From Polynucleobacter sp. GWA2_45_21 (GTDB lineage Bacteria; Pseudomonadota; Gammaproteobacteria; Burkholderiales; Burkholderiaceae): a stretch of 64,000 nucleotides of DNA. The notes beneath the pieces are model-generated. The model was not told the DNA's origin, did not search any database, and worked only from the letters and a program-made list of their open reading frames with translations. Location of the stretch: NCBI RefSeq assembly GCF_001830325.1, contig NZ_MHZG01000003.1, positions 1 through 64,000 of the forward strand, in the 5' to 3' direction. The translations under genes were made by a program, and so were the position numbers. Of this stretch, positions 1 to 9,702 are shown in pieces. Positions within the stretch are counted from its first letter, which is position 1; each line of letters starts with the position of its first letter.

Positions 1-54
1 TGAAGCTGACCCCTTTGAGTTGGATTGGATGTCCAACTTTTGTGGGTCAGTTCA
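1..54. repeat. Imperfect inverted repeat resembling IS3/IS150-type ends
   Basis: Two arms, TGAAGCTGACCCCTTTGAGT (from base 1) and, on the other strand, TGAACTGACCCACAAAAGTT (ending at base 54), face each other across a 7-base loop and both continue into TTGGA. The TGAACTGACCC...AAGTTGGACA pattern resembles terminal repeats of IS150-group IS3 elements as I remember them. No transposase lies inside, so this may be a collapsed element, a MITE-like hairpin, or the end of an element left of the window. Confidence 0.4.
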
Positions 55-102
55 CCCTCTTAGGGTTCAAAAAAAGAATATTTTGTGGGGGTTAAAAGGT
101 AA

Positions 103-133
103 GGGGGTATTAATACCCCCTTTTTGTTGTTTT
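103..133. terminator. Intrinsic terminator, possibly bidirectional
   Basis: A perfect 18-base palindrome (GGGGGTATTAATACCCCC, 103-120) is followed on the + strand by a T-rich tract (121-133). On the minus strand the following bases are less T-rich. It sits just past the stop codon of the small minus-strand gene at 132-272, so it could end that gene and also any + strand gene entering from the left. Confidence 0.7.
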
Positions 134-272
134 ACTTGATTTTGCCTGCGGCAATCGAGGCTTTGCAATCCATAATGCCGTAATTATGGTATTTGCCCGC
201 ATTTTCTTTGCGAATGGATTGGCCGCACTCAGTGAGCGAGTTGCGCAGATTGATTTTAGGGATGTTACTCAT
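132..272 (-). CDS. Small 46-residue hypothetical protein
   Basis: The minus strand reads an ATG at 272 preceded by a good ribosome binding site (AGGAG about 6 bases upstream), then 46 codons to TAA and directly a palindromic terminator. The product begins MSNIPKINLRNSLTECG and is basic, with two cysteines (in TECGQ and MDCKA) and no membrane segment. The combination of ribosome site, sense codons and terminator suggests a real gene. I do not recognise the family, and no function can be given. Confidence 0.55.
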   Translation of the reverse strand: MSNIPKINLRNSLTECGQSIRKENAGKYHNYGIMDCKASIAAGKIK

Positions 273-436
273 GATTAGCTCCTATTTTATTAAAGACTAG
301 TTTTTATTTTGATTTGACCGAGCGTAATTGTGCTCGTCAATAATTTTAATAAATTCTACGATTTTGCCAAAGGGTATCAATAAAGCCTTTAAAATCAAGC
401 CTTACTGTTATAAAGCTTAAAGCCCAAACTATACCC

Positions 437-1933
437 ATGACTCTAGTGATTCCCGTAATTCTTTGTGGAGGTTCCGGAACTCGGCTTTGGCCATTATCTC
501 GTTCTGGCTTTCCAAAGCAATTCTTGGTGCTATCGGGTGATGAGTCATCCCAAAGTCTTTTTCAGCAGGCGGTCAATCGCATTCACTCCGTAGGTAATGC
601 CGATATCACACTAGGCAAGACTTTAGTCGTAACCAATGAGGATCATCGATTTTTAGTGCTAGATCAATTGCGAGAGCTAAAGAATGCTACTAAGGATTTT
701 GATGCAACCTTGTTGTTGGAGCCTGTGGGTAGGAATACTGCTCCTGCATTAAGCATGGCCGCTTTTTGCGCAAAGCAACTATCAAGCAATCAAGATCCTA
801 TCTTGGTGATTACACCAGCCGATCAAACGATTCAAAATCCAACTGCGTTTACCAAAGCACTGCAAGATTGCATTGCTAGCGTTCAAGCAGGCGAATGTAA
901 TATCGCCATTTTGGGTATTACTCCGACAGCACCAGAAACGGGCTATGGGTATATTCAGCGAGCAGGTAGTAAAGATCAACATAATGCCTACGTAGTTGAT
1001 CGTTTTGTTGAGAAGCCTGATCGTGAGACTGCTAGCTCCTATCTTGCGGACGGAAGTTACTTATGGAATAGCGGTATGTTTGTTCTGAGAGCCAGCACTT
1101 GGTTGGCTGCCTTAAAAGAGTTTCGTGCCGATATTTACCAGGCATCCCAAAAAGCTTGGGAGACTAAGTCGGAAGATATTGCGGATGCTATGAGCGGTAT
1201 CGGATTTATTCGACCAGATAAAGAGGCATTTAAGGCAATTCCAAGTGAGTCGATTGACTATGCAGTTATTGAGAAATGTCCTAAAAGCCAACACAAGATC
1301 AAGATGGTAGAGCTCGATGCAGGGTGGAGTGATTTGGGCGCCTGGGATGCCGTTTGGCAGGTTGGCAAGCAAGATCGCGATGGCAATGTTACCAGTGGCG
1401 ATACCTTGCTGACAAATACTAAAGATTCATTAGTGTATGCAAGCAGTCGCTTGGTAAGTGCAGTTGGTGTTGAAAATCTCATTATTGTCGAAACGGCTGA
1501 TGCCGTATTAGTAGCCGATAGAAAAAACAGTCAAGATGTTAAAAATATCGTCTCCCAACTTGAATCGCAAAAACGAGAAGAAAAGAATCTCCATCGCAAG
1601 GTAGCAAGGCCTTGGGGCTGGTACGACAGCGTTGATGAGGGTGAGCGCTTTAAGGTGAAACGTATTCAGGTAAAGCCAGGAGCAAGTCTTTCTCTACAAA
1701 TGCACCATCATCGCGCTGAGCACTGGATTGTGGTTAAGGGTGAGGCTGAAATTACCAACGGTGATCAAGTGATTACGCTTAAAGAAAATCAAAGCACCTT
1801 TATCCCCCAGGGTCAGACCCATCGCCTTGCTAATCGCGGTACAGAGCCCCTTGAGATTATTGAGGTGCAATCAGGAAACTATTTGGGGGAAGATGATATC
1901 GTGCGTTTTGAGGACACCTATGGACGCAGTTAA
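437..1933 (+). CDS. manC: Mannose-1-phosphate guanylyltransferase / mannose-6-phosphate isomerase
   Basis: Bifunctional cytosolic enzyme of the ManC/CpsB/AlgA family, making GDP-mannose from mannose-1-phosphate; the isomerase half interconverts fructose-6-P and mannose-6-P. The N-terminal pyrophosphorylase domain shows LCGGSGTRLWPLSR (residues 9-22) with FPKQF after it and a later FVEKP motif. The C-terminal cupin (from about residue 390) has RPWGWYD, QMHHHRAEHW and HRLANRG, the metal-binding isomerase pattern. At 498 residues it is slightly longer than the usual 470-480. It heads the GDP-fucose genes and is followed 30 bases later by gmd. The ribosome site is weak. Confidence 0.95.
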   Translation: MTLVIPVILCGGSGTRLWPLSRSGFPKQFLVLSGDESSQSLFQQAVNRIHSVGNADITLGKTLVVTNEDHRFLVLDQLRELKNATKDFDATLLLEPVGRNTAPALSMAAFCAKQLSSNQDPILVITPADQTIQNPTAFTKALQDCIASVQAGECNIAILGITPTAPETGYGYIQRAGSKDQHNAYVVDRFVEKPDRETASSYLADGSYLWNSGMFVLRASTWLAALKEFRADIYQASQKAWETKSEDIADAMSGIGFIRPDKEAFKAIPSESIDYAVIEKCPKSQHKIKMVELDAGWSDLGAWDAVWQVGKQDRDGNVTSGDTLLTNTKDSLVYASSRLVSAVGVENLIIVETADAVLVADRKNSQDVKNIVSQLESQKREEKNLHRKVARPWGWYDSVDEGERFKVKRIQVKPGASLSLQMHHHRAEHWIVVKGEAEITNGDQVITLKENQSTFIPQGQTHRLANRGTEPLEIIEVQSGNYLGEDDIVRFEDTYGRS

Positions 1934-1963
1934 TATCCCAAGATAATTATTCAAGATATAGAC

Positions 1964-3106
1964 ATGACAACGACAACAAACACTAAACAAAAAGTCGCCC
2001 TCATTACGGGCATTACAGGGCAAGATGGCTCTTATCTAGCCGAGTTTTTGCTGGAAAAGGGCTACATTGTTCATGGCATTAAGCGCCGCGCTTCTTCATT
2101 CAATACGGATCGCATAGACCACATCTATCAAGATCCCCATATCGATAATCAAGATTTGATTTTGCATTATGGTGATTTAACTGACACCAGTAACTTAGTG
2201 CGCATTATTCAAGAATGTCAGCCTGATGAGATCTATAACTTAGGCGCTCAATCCCATGTGGCTGTATCGTTTGAGTCGCCTGAGTACACTGCTGATGTGG
2301 ATGCGATTGGCCCACTGCGCATGCTTGAGGCCATTCGTATTTTAGGTCTGGAGAAGAAAACCCGTTTTTATCAAGCATCGACTTCTGAGCTCTATGGCTT
2401 GGTACAAGAGATCCCGCAAAAAGAGACTACCCCTTTTTACCCAAGAAGTCCTTATGCGGTAGCTAAGATGTATGCTTACTGGATTACGGTTAATTACCGT
2501 GAAGCCTATGGCATATATGCCTGCAATGGCATTTTGTTTAACCATGAATCTAAGCGTCGTGGCGAAACTTTTGTTACTCGTAAGGTTACCCGTGGTTTAG
2601 CCAATATCGCTCAAGGCTTAGAGAAGTGTTTGTACATGGGTAACATTGACGCTTTGCGTGACTGGGGTCATGCCAAAGATTATGTCCGTATGCAGTGGTT
2701 GATGCTTCAACAAGATACGCCAGAAGATTTTGTAATTGCGACAGGTGTGCAGTTCACCGTTCGTGAATTTATTACCCGCAGTGCAAAACAATTAGGTATC
2801 ACTCTTAAATTTGAGGGCGTTGCCGAGAATGAAAAAGCAATTGTTGTTGCCATCGAGGGTGATAAAGCTCCCGCTTTAAAAGTGGGTGATGTGATTGTGC
2901 AAATCGATCCGCGCTACTATCGACCCACCGAAGTTGAGACTCTCTTGGGCGACCCAGCAAAAGCCAAAGCAAAATTGGGTTGGGTGCCCGAAATTACGCT
3001 TGATCAGATGATTGTAGAGATGGTGGCTAATGACTTAGATCAGGCTAAGCAGCATGCATTATTGCTAAAGCATGGCCATAGCGTTTCAGTTGGTAAAGAA
3101 AATTAA
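1964..3106 (+). CDS. gmd: GDP-mannose 4,6-dehydratase
   Basis: Short-chain dehydrogenase that converts GDP-D-mannose to GDP-4-keto-6-deoxy-D-mannose, the first step to GDP-L-fucose. The NADP-binding motif [10 protein letters not shown] is at residues 16-25. The catalytic Thr/Glu segment STSELYG lies near residue 140, YAVAK (Tyr-x3-Lys) near 167, and the family hallmark [15 protein letters not shown] near 190. Length (380) fits the family. It lies between manC and fcl, giving a complete GDP-fucose route. Confidence 0.96.
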   Translation: MTTTTNTKQKVALITGITGQDGSYLAEFLLEKGYIVHGIKRRASSFNTDRIDHIYQDPHIDNQDLILHYGDLTDTSNLVRIIQECQPDEIYNLGAQSHVAVSFESPEYTADVDAIGPLRMLEAIRILGLEKKTRFYQASTSELYGLVQEIPQKETTPFYPRSPYAVAKMYAYWITVNYREAYGIYACNGILFNHESKRRGETFVTRKVTRGLANIAQGLEKCLYMGNIDALRDWGHAKDYVRMQWLMLQQDTPEDFVIATGVQFTVREFITRSAKQLGITLKFEGVAENEKAIVVAIEGDKAPALKVGDVIVQIDPRYYRPTEVETLLGDPAKAKAKLGWVPEITLDQMIVEMVANDLDQAKQHALLLKHGHSVSVGKEN

Positions 3107-3148
3107 TCATTACTAGCTACTATTTAAGCGAATTAGAAAAGCGAATAC

Positions 3149-4126
3149 GTGAGCAATAATCCTCAGCAAAAGATTTATGTGGCAGGCCACCGCGGTATGG
3201 TGGGCTCGGCCATCGTGCGAAATCTTCAATCTCAGGGCTTTAATAATATTGTTACTAAAACACATGCTGAATTAGATCTCACCAATCAAGCTGCCGTAAG
3301 AACTTTCTTTGAGCAAGAAAAACCAGCCCAAGTGTATTTGGCAGCTGCAAAGGTGGGGGGTATTTTTGCAAATAATACTTTTCCAGCGGAATTCATCTAT
3401 CAAAATCTGATGATGGAGGCTAATGTGATCCATCAAGCTTTTGAAAACGGCGTTAAGAGGCTGCTATTTTTAGGTTCTAGTTGTATCTATCCTAAGCTTG
3501 CTCCGCAGCCTATGGCTGAAGATGCGCTGTTGACTGGTTTGCTGGAGCCTACCAACGAGCCCTATGCCATAGCTAAGATAGCAGGCATCAAGTTATGCGA
3601 GAGTTACAACCGTCAGTATGGGGCCTCGCACGGCATTGACTATCGCTCGGTCATGCCCACCAATTTGTATGGCCCTGGCGATAACTATCACCCTGAAAAT
3701 AGCCACGTTATTCCAGCATTAATTAGGCGCTTTCATGAAGCCAAAGTGACCAATGCTCCTGAAGTATTGATTTGGGGAACGGGAACACCAAGGCGTGAGT
3801 TTCTCTATGTCGATGACATGGCAGCAGCTTCAGTTTTTGTGATGGATTTAGATAAGGCTATTTATGATCAGCATACCCAGCCGATGCAAAGCCATATTAA
3901 TGTGGGATTTGGTTCTGATGTTACGATTGCCGAATTAGCTCAAGCAGTTTCTAAGGCAGTGGGTTACCGAGGAAAAATAATTACCGATTCAAGTAAGCCT
4001 GACGGTGCTCCAAGGAAATTAATGGATTCCTCGCGCATAAATAAGTTGGGCTGGGGGCCAGAGGTAGGTTTAACCGAGGGCCTCACCCTTGCATATGCTG
4101 ATATGTTAAGGGCGCAAAATTCATGA
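3149..4126 (+). CDS. fcl: GDP-L-fucose synthase
   Basis: Bifunctional 3,5-epimerase/4-reductase (Fcl/WcaG) that turns GDP-4-keto-6-deoxymannose into GDP-L-fucose. The Rossmann motif is [10 protein letters not shown] (13-22), with SSCIYP near 112, YAIAK near 140 and [11 protein letters not shown] further on, all typical. The start is a GTG; the reading frame has no better placed ATG. The stop overlaps the next start by four bases (ATGA), indicating translational coupling with galE. GDP-fucose is presumably consumed by the two GT11 domains downstream. Confidence 0.95.
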   Translation: MSNNPQQKIYVAGHRGMVGSAIVRNLQSQGFNNIVTKTHAELDLTNQAAVRTFFEQEKPAQVYLAAAKVGGIFANNTFPAEFIYQNLMMEANVIHQAFENGVKRLLFLGSSCIYPKLAPQPMAEDALLTGLLEPTNEPYAIAKIAGIKLCESYNRQYGASHGIDYRSVMPTNLYGPGDNYHPENSHVIPALIRRFHEAKVTNAPEVLIWGTGTPRREFLYVDDMAAASVFVMDLDKAIYDQHTQPMQSHINVGFGSDVTIAELAQAVSKAVGYRGKIITDSSKPDGAPRKLMDSSRINKLGWGPEVGLTEGLTLAYADMLRAQNS

Positions 4127-5109
4127 ATATTCTTCTTACTGGTGGCGCGGGTTATATCGGCAGTCATACGGCCGTGGTTCTCTCCGAGGCTGGTCATGAG
4201 GTTGTTGTCTTAGATAATTTTTGCAATAGTAAAAAAAGTGTTCTCACTAGTTTGCAGCAGATATTGGGTAAAGAGTTGATCTGCATTGATGGAGATATTA
4301 GAAATACACCTCTGGTTATAAAGATATTGAAGGATCATCAAATTAATGCAGTTATTCACTTTGCTGGTCTTAAAGCAGTTGGTGAGTCTGTTCAAATGCC
4401 TATTGAGTATTACGCAAATAATGCTCAAGGGACGATTAGTCTTTTAGAGGCAATGAAGTCTACTGGTGTTAAAGCGCTAGTCTTTAGCTCCAGCGCTACC
4501 GTTTATGGCGATCCGCAGTATTTACCGATTGATGAAAATCATCCTACTAGCGCCACCAATCCTTATGGGAGAAGCAAGCTGCACATTGAAGAAATGCTTA
4601 AGGATGTAGCCATTTCTGATGCAGAGTGGAAAATTATTTGTTTGAGATATTTCAATCCAGTGGGCGCCCATGATTCCGGTCTTATTCGAGAGGATCCTCA
4701 AGGAATCCCCAATAATTTAATGCCTTTTATTCTTAAAGTAATTGCAGGCGATTTGCCGGTTCTTAATGTGTACGGCAAAGATTACCCTACGATCGATGGA
4801 ACTGGGGTGAGGGATTACATTCACGTCATGGATTTGGCCGAGGGCCATCTTGCCGCATTACTGTTTTTAAGCAATCGGTATGGATGGCATGTCATTAACC
4901 TGGGTACTGGGGTGGGGCATAGTGTTCTTGAGATGATTCATGCCTCAGAGGAGGGCAGCGGGAAAAAGATTAACTTTCAGTTCGCCCCAAGGCGCCCTGG
5001 AGACATTGCAAGTTGTTATGCGGATGTAAAAAAAGCAAATCAAGATTTAGCTTGGGTTGCTACAAGAACGTTACAAGAAATGTGCCTTTATAGGCCGGTA
5101 AAGAAATAG
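4123..5109 (+). CDS. galE: UDP-glucose 4-epimerase
   Basis: Interconverts UDP-glucose/UDP-galactose, and in some homologues the N-acetyl forms, supplying galactosyl units. It shows [10 protein letters not shown] (6-15), [21 protein letters not shown] near 124, YGRSK near 149 and the GalE signature RYFNPVGAH. 328 residues, close to the family's 335-340. Near the C-terminus [11 protein letters not shown] is normal in position but the tail is a little short. It overlaps fcl by four bases. Whether it prefers Glc or GlcNAc cannot be read from motifs alone. Confidence 0.93.
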   Translation: MNILLTGGAGYIGSHTAVVLSEAGHEVVVLDNFCNSKKSVLTSLQQILGKELICIDGDIRNTPLVIKILKDHQINAVIHFAGLKAVGESVQMPIEYYANNAQGTISLLEAMKSTGVKALVFSSSATVYGDPQYLPIDENHPTSATNPYGRSKLHIEEMLKDVAISDAEWKIICLRYFNPVGAHDSGLIREDPQGIPNNLMPFILKVIAGDLPVLNVYGKDYPTIDGTGVRDYIHVMDLAEGHLAALLFLSNRYGWHVINLGTGVGHSVLEMIHASEEGSGKKINFQFAPRRPGDIASCYADVKKANQDLAWVATRTLQEMCLYRPVKK

Positions 5110-5139
5110 TTACTTGCATAAACTAGGCGCATAATTACT

Positions 5140-6885
5140 TTGAAGACACTAGAACCTTTAATCCGGCTTTACTACTCCTTGAGCAAGAAAAGAAGGATTC
5201 AATTAGGGCTTTTGACCCTTTTAATGGTGGTTTGCGCGCTTTCTGAGGTGGCTTCAATTGGCTCCTTATTGCCATTCTTGAGTGTTCTGACTGAGCCAGA
5301 TTTAGTGTATGCCAATCCTTGGGTTAAGCCCATTATTTCGGCGTTGGAAATTCAGTCGCCAGATCAGATGCTGTTGCCATTTACAGTGTTTTTTTGTGTG
5401 GCAACTACAGTTTCTGGGATGTTGCGACTAAGTTTGCTCTACATAAGTTCAAGGCTTACCTATGCAGTAGGCGGTGATCTGAGTGTGAGTATTTATCAAA
5501 AAACGCTGATGCAACCTTATGCGGTACACATTTCTAGGAACAGTAGTCAGATAGTAGATGGTGTAACCAACAAAACCATTTCGCTAATTGAGTGTGTTAG
5601 ATGCTCCATCACAATCATTAGCTCTACTATTCTGCTGGGAATTATTGTTGGCACATTATTCGCTTTTCAGCCCTTAATTACCACTCAGGCCTTTATAGGT
5701 TTTGGCGCCATTTACTACCCAATTATTAAATTAACAAGAAAGCGCCTATCGGAAAATGGCGCAAAAATTGCTAAATACTCAAGATTTAGTATTCAGAGTT
5801 TGCAGGAAAGTTTGGGGGGTATTCGGGATATTTTGCTCGATGGGAGCCAAAAGTTTTATGTTGATATTTATAAAAACATGGTTATACCTTGGCGTAAATC
5901 TCAAGGTCTGAATCAATTTATTAGTGGCAGTCCAAAATTTGCTATTGAATCTCTAGGAATCATTCTCTTTGCATTTATGGCATTTGAGTTGTCAAGCAGT
6001 ACCAATGGATTAGTGGGCGCTATTCCTATTTTGGGTGTTTTGGCCTTAAGTGCCCAGCGCATGCTACCAGTTCTTCAGCAAATGTTTAGTGCGTGGTCAG
6101 ATCTTGTTACGCAAAGGCCCTCTCTCCTTGATGCTCTGGAATTGCTTGATCAGCCCTCAATCTGCAACAAAGATAATTTTGGTGAAAGCGAACAACTTCC
6201 ATTTTCCTCGGAGATTAGACTAAACAAAATATCATTTGGATACTCCAATGATTCCCCTTTAGTGCTCAAGGATGTAAATCTGGAGATTAAAAAGGGTGCT
6301 AGGGTCGGTCTAATCGGCACGACTGGCTCAGGAAAAAGTACCTTAGTCGACATTCTGATGGGTCTCTTAATTCCGAGTCAGGGAGAAATAATTGTTGATA
6401 GTGTTAGTGTGACATCGCAAAATCTTGCCCAATGGCAACATCGAATTGCACATGTACCGCAATCTATATATCTAACAGATGCAACTATCGCAGAAAATAT
6501 TGCATTTGGTATCAGCAAGGATCGGATTGATTATGAAAGGGTGGTTTGGGCCGCAAGAGAGGCTCAAATTTCTGCCTCAATCGATCTGATGGATAAAAAA
6601 TATGAATCTATGGTAGGCGAGCGAGGCGTTAATCTTTCAGGCGGACAAAGGCAAAGAATTGGTATCGCAAGGGCTTTGTATAAAAAAGCAGATGTCATCA
6701 TTTTGGATGAGGCGACTAGCGCCCTTGATTTGGCAACCGAGAGGGATGTAATGGAAAGCATCAGTAATTTAAATTCTGAGATAACAATTTTAATTATTGC
6801 CCATCGAAATTCAGCGCTTAATTGCTGTGATGAGCTCTATAGACTTGAGGGTGGAGTTTTGCAAAAACACACCCTACTTGCTTGA
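5140..6885 (+). CDS. ABC transporter with fused membrane and ATPase domains (PglK/MsbA-like flippase)
   Basis: Half-size exporter with an N-terminal membrane domain (about residues 15-320, several hydrophobic helices) and a C-terminal ATPase. Walker A is GTTGSGKST (near 393), the signature is LSGGQRQRIGIARAL (near 497), Walker B VIILDEATSALD (near 521), and the switch His lies in IIAHR. In glycan loci such proteins flip polyprenyl-linked oligosaccharides, as PglK does in Campylobacter N-glycosylation; lipid or peptide export is possible in principle. The start is TTG. It replaces the Wzx flippase one would otherwise expect here. Confidence 0.85.
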   Translation: MKTLEPLIRLYYSLSKKRRIQLGLLTLLMVVCALSEVASIGSLLPFLSVLTEPDLVYANPWVKPIISALEIQSPDQMLLPFTVFFCVATTVSGMLRLSLLYISSRLTYAVGGDLSVSIYQKTLMQPYAVHISRNSSQIVDGVTNKTISLIECVRCSITIISSTILLGIIVGTLFAFQPLITTQAFIGFGAIYYPIIKLTRKRLSENGAKIAKYSRFSIQSLQESLGGIRDILLDGSQKFYVDIYKNMVIPWRKSQGLNQFISGSPKFAIESLGIILFAFMAFELSSSTNGLVGAIPILGVLALSAQRMLPVLQQMFSAWSDLVTQRPSLLDALELLDQPSICNKDNFGESEQLPFSSEIRLNKISFGYSNDSPLVLKDVNLEIKKGARVGLIGTTGSGKSTLVDILMGLLIPSQGEIIVDSVSVTSQNLAQWQHRIAHVPQSIYLTDATIAENIAFGISKDRIDYERVVWAAREAQISASIDLMDKKYESMVGERGVNLSGGQRQRIGIARALYKKADVIILDEATSALDLATERDVMESISNLNSEITILIIAHRNSALNCCDELYRLEGGVLQKHTLLA

Positions 6886-6938
6886 TGCAGATCCTAGCTT
6901 CTTTAATATTCCTTTTAAGATAAAAGTCAAAATTTTTT

Positions 6939-8858
6939 ATGATCGTTACGGAATTTTATAAAGGACAGGGACTGGGAAATCAGCTTGCTTGTTACATTAC
7001 CACCCGTACTATTGCCCTAGATAAAGGATTTGAGTTTGGGATGATGCATCCCGAACGATTTAAGGGGCGCGATTTCTTTGAAAATATTGATTATGGATGT
7101 GAGGTGACATCGGGAGAGGGGCCAGAGGGTGGGCCACCGACCATTTTACCAAATGGCATCAAGCACTATTATCGAGAGAAAGAGTGCAAGGACCCACAAA
7201 GTGGCTCTGACGTAAGGTGGTATGACCCCGATCTCATCAATATTGCTGATGGTACAAAAGTTGATGGATTGCTACAAGGTGAGCAATATTTTTTACACAG
7301 ACGCAATGAAATTAAGCATTGGTTGAAGGTGAAGAGTGAGTATGACTGTTATGACTATGCAGATGAGAACACCTGCATTATTAATTTTAGAGGGGGAGAA
7401 TATTCTAGGGTTCCAGAGTTTTTTTTGATTAAAAGTTATTGGAATAACGCAATCAAAAAAATGCTAGAGATAAATAGATTCTTTCGTTTTATTGTTATCA
7501 CTGATGATGTTTTGACTGCAAAAAAAGTTTTTCCAAACTATGCTGTATTTCACTTTAGTATTGGAAAAGATTTTTCAATTATTAAAAATGCACATTATTT
7601 AATTTTGTCAAACTCTAGTTTTGGCTGGTTTCCTGCGTGGTTGAATGAAAATCTAAAATTTTGTATTGCTCCAAAATATTGGGCTCGTCATAATCATTCG
7701 GATGGCTACTGGAGCCTGGGATATAACATCACTTCAGGGTGGCACTACTTAGACCGAAATGGAATGCTTTTTGGCTATGAGGAGTGTTTGACAGAGTTGC
7801 AAGAATATAAAAGGAATCATATGAGTCGACGCGAAGAAATCGTTGCTCCTGAAAAAAACAACAATAAAGACGTCTATTCCTTATTGAGAGGTTTATCTCC
7901 TGTTTGGCTCAAAAAGTTTGTGAGAGAGAGTAGGGGTTTAATTCAGCATATTTTTAATCTTTTTATGCATCCATTCAATTTGTATCAAGAGCATAAAGGA
8001 CGAAAAAAATGGGTTACAAATTTAGAGTTGCTTGAATATAAAAAGACTATAAAAGTTTATGATGTTTTTTATTTTTTCAATGAGCTTGACTTACTTGAAA
8101 TTCGATTAAACATACTAGATCCATTTGTCGACTATTTTGTCTTGGTTGAATTCTCAACAACTTTTGGCGGCGTTTCAAAAGAATCTCACTATAAAAATAA
8201 CTTTGAAAGATTCTCTAAATGGAATCATAAAATCATCTATTACTTAGTTGAGGACTACTTAGCTGACAAAGAATTACTGAGCTTAGCCGCGACAAATTCT
8301 AATATTGGGGATGGCGGAGAGCATTGGGTCAGAGAATTTTGTCTCAAAGAGAGCGCAAAAAAGGCCCTGGTTAATTTAAGTGATGATGATGTAGTTTTTC
8401 TATCCGATCTTGATGAGATCTGGAATCCAGCCCAACTGAAGGAGTTGACCACCTTTACCGAGTCCCCAATTGTTAGACCAGTACAGCTCTCCTATTACTA
8501 CTATCTTAATAATAGGAGTAACGAAGGCATTGATGGCTGGACAGGAACGATTGTAGTCAAATATAAGACACTGAGGGATAGTTGTCTTAATGACCTCCGA
8601 AATAAAAGAAAAACTCCCGCGAAAAAAATTTATCAGGGAGGGTGGCACTTCACTTACATGGGTGGTGTTGAGGGGGCAAAAAGAAAGTTATCAGAAGAAA
8701 ATCATCCCGAGTATAAAAAATTTATTGCAAATTTGATGGCTACAGTTGGAAAAAATAAACACTACGCTGGAAAACGCCTCATTTTTTGGCGAGATGAAAG
8801 GGATTTACCGGAATATTTAGTTGCCAATAAAGATAAGTGGAGTCATCTCTTTAATTGA
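6939..8858 (+). CDS. Two-domain glycosyltransferase: GT11 fucosyltransferase-like fused to GT17-like
   Basis: The N-terminal part (1-260) resembles alpha-1,2-fucosyltransferases of family GT11: GQGLGNQLA (9-17), NFRGGEY near 149 (counterpart of HVRRGDY) and SNSSFGWFPAW near 225. After a linker (260-370), the C-terminal part resembles family GT17 (beta-1,4-mannosyl-glycoprotein GlcNAc-transferase type): KVYDVFYFFNELDLLEIRL near 372, VLVEFSTTFGG, LSDLDEIWNP near 488 and GGWHFTYMGG near 567. The fusion could add two successive sugars. The fucose donor would come from the upstream Gmd/Fcl pair. Exact linkages are unknown. Confidence 0.8.
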   Translation: MIVTEFYKGQGLGNQLACYITTRTIALDKGFEFGMMHPERFKGRDFFENIDYGCEVTSGEGPEGGPPTILPNGIKHYYREKECKDPQSGSDVRWYDPDLINIADGTKVDGLLQGEQYFLHRRNEIKHWLKVKSEYDCYDYADENTCIINFRGGEYSRVPEFFLIKSYWNNAIKKMLEINRFFRFIVITDDVLTAKKVFPNYAVFHFSIGKDFSIIKNAHYLILSNSSFGWFPAWLNENLKFCIAPKYWARHNHSDGYWSLGYNITSGWHYLDRNGMLFGYEECLTELQEYKRNHMSRREEIVAPEKNNNKDVYSLLRGLSPVWLKKFVRESRGLIQHIFNLFMHPFNLYQEHKGRKKWVTNLELLEYKKTIKVYDVFYFFNELDLLEIRLNILDPFVDYFVLVEFSTTFGGVSKESHYKNNFERFSKWNHKIIYYLVEDYLADKELLSLAATNSNIGDGGEHWVREFCLKESAKKALVNLSDDDVVFLSDLDEIWNPAQLKELTTFTESPIVRPVQLSYYYYLNNRSNEGIDGWTGTIVVKYKTLRDSCLNDLRNKRKTPAKKIYQGGWHFTYMGGVEGAKRKLSEENHPEYKKFIANLMATVGKNKHYAGKRLIFWRDERDLPEYLVANKDKWSHLFN

Positions 8859-8921
8859 CAATCATTATCATTCGGATCCTAGTAAGAGTCTAATTTCAAA
8901 TCGACAGGCTTGCCATCATTA

Positions 8922-9683
8922 ATGGATACATCAACAAAAATTCCCTACATTAGTGTTTGCATACCTACTTATGAAATGAATGGGCAGGGAAGGGGCTATT
9001 TAAGGGATGGCTTAAAAGTACTTTCTACCCAATCTTTTAAGAATTTTGATGTCATTATTTCCGATAACTCAAAGGATCGGCAGATTGAATTATTGTGCGA
9101 AGAGTTTAAAAATAATCTTGCAATTAAGTACATAAAAAATCATCACTCATTTGGAATATCAGCAAATCTTAATAACGCAATCAAAAATGCAAACGGAAAA
9201 ATCATAAAGATCTTATTTCAAGATGATTACTTGTATTCAAATAAATCGCTTGAAGATATTGTTACTAAATTTAATTTGGATAAAGACTTTTGGATGGTTA
9301 CGGCAAGTGAACATACCTATGATGGCCTGAATTGCTATAGAAAATTTATCCCAAAATTTAGCGAAAGAATTTTACTTGGTATAAATACAATAAGTTCACC
9401 CTCAGTGTTAACAATTAAGAATAGCAACTCAAATCCTATTTTTGATGAAAACTTAACTTGGTTGATGGACTGTGATTACTATTACCAACTCTATTTGGCC
9501 TATGGGTGCCCGGTTACTTTGGATGAAGTCAATGTGGTAAATAGAACAGGAGCGCATCAAGTTTCCAACTCAATCGTGACCAGGGCAATGAAGGCTGCTG
9601 AATTTAGATATTTGGGGAAAAAATATGCCAATCATCTAAGCATAATGAGTAAATTAATTTTATTTCTGAAATACTTCCGTTAG
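8922..9683 (+). CDS. Glycosyltransferase family 2
   Basis: GT-A fold transferase that would add one sugar to the growing lipid-linked glycan on the cytosolic side. ISVCIPTYEMNG opens the nucleotide-binding domain, DVIISDNSKD follows, and ILFQDDYLYSN carries the DxD-like metal motif. LTWLMDCDYYYQL resembles the acceptor-side aspartates. About 253 residues, a compact single domain without membrane helices. An in-frame TTG lies 12 bases upstream (8910); the ATG is preferred because nothing conserved precedes it, but neither start has a strong ribosome site. Confidence 0.8.
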   Translation: MDTSTKIPYISVCIPTYEMNGQGRGYLRDGLKVLSTQSFKNFDVIISDNSKDRQIELLCEEFKNNLAIKYIKNHHSFGISANLNNAIKNANGKIIKILFQDDYLYSNKSLEDIVTKFNLDKDFWMVTASEHTYDGLNCYRKFIPKFSERILLGINTISSPSVLTIKNSNSNPIFDENLTWLMDCDYYYQLYLAYGCPVTLDEVNVVNRTGAHQVSNSIVTRAMKAAEFRYLGKKYANHLSIMSKLILFLKYFR

Positions 9684-9702
9684 TTTTTATTGGAGCTTAG
9701 AC

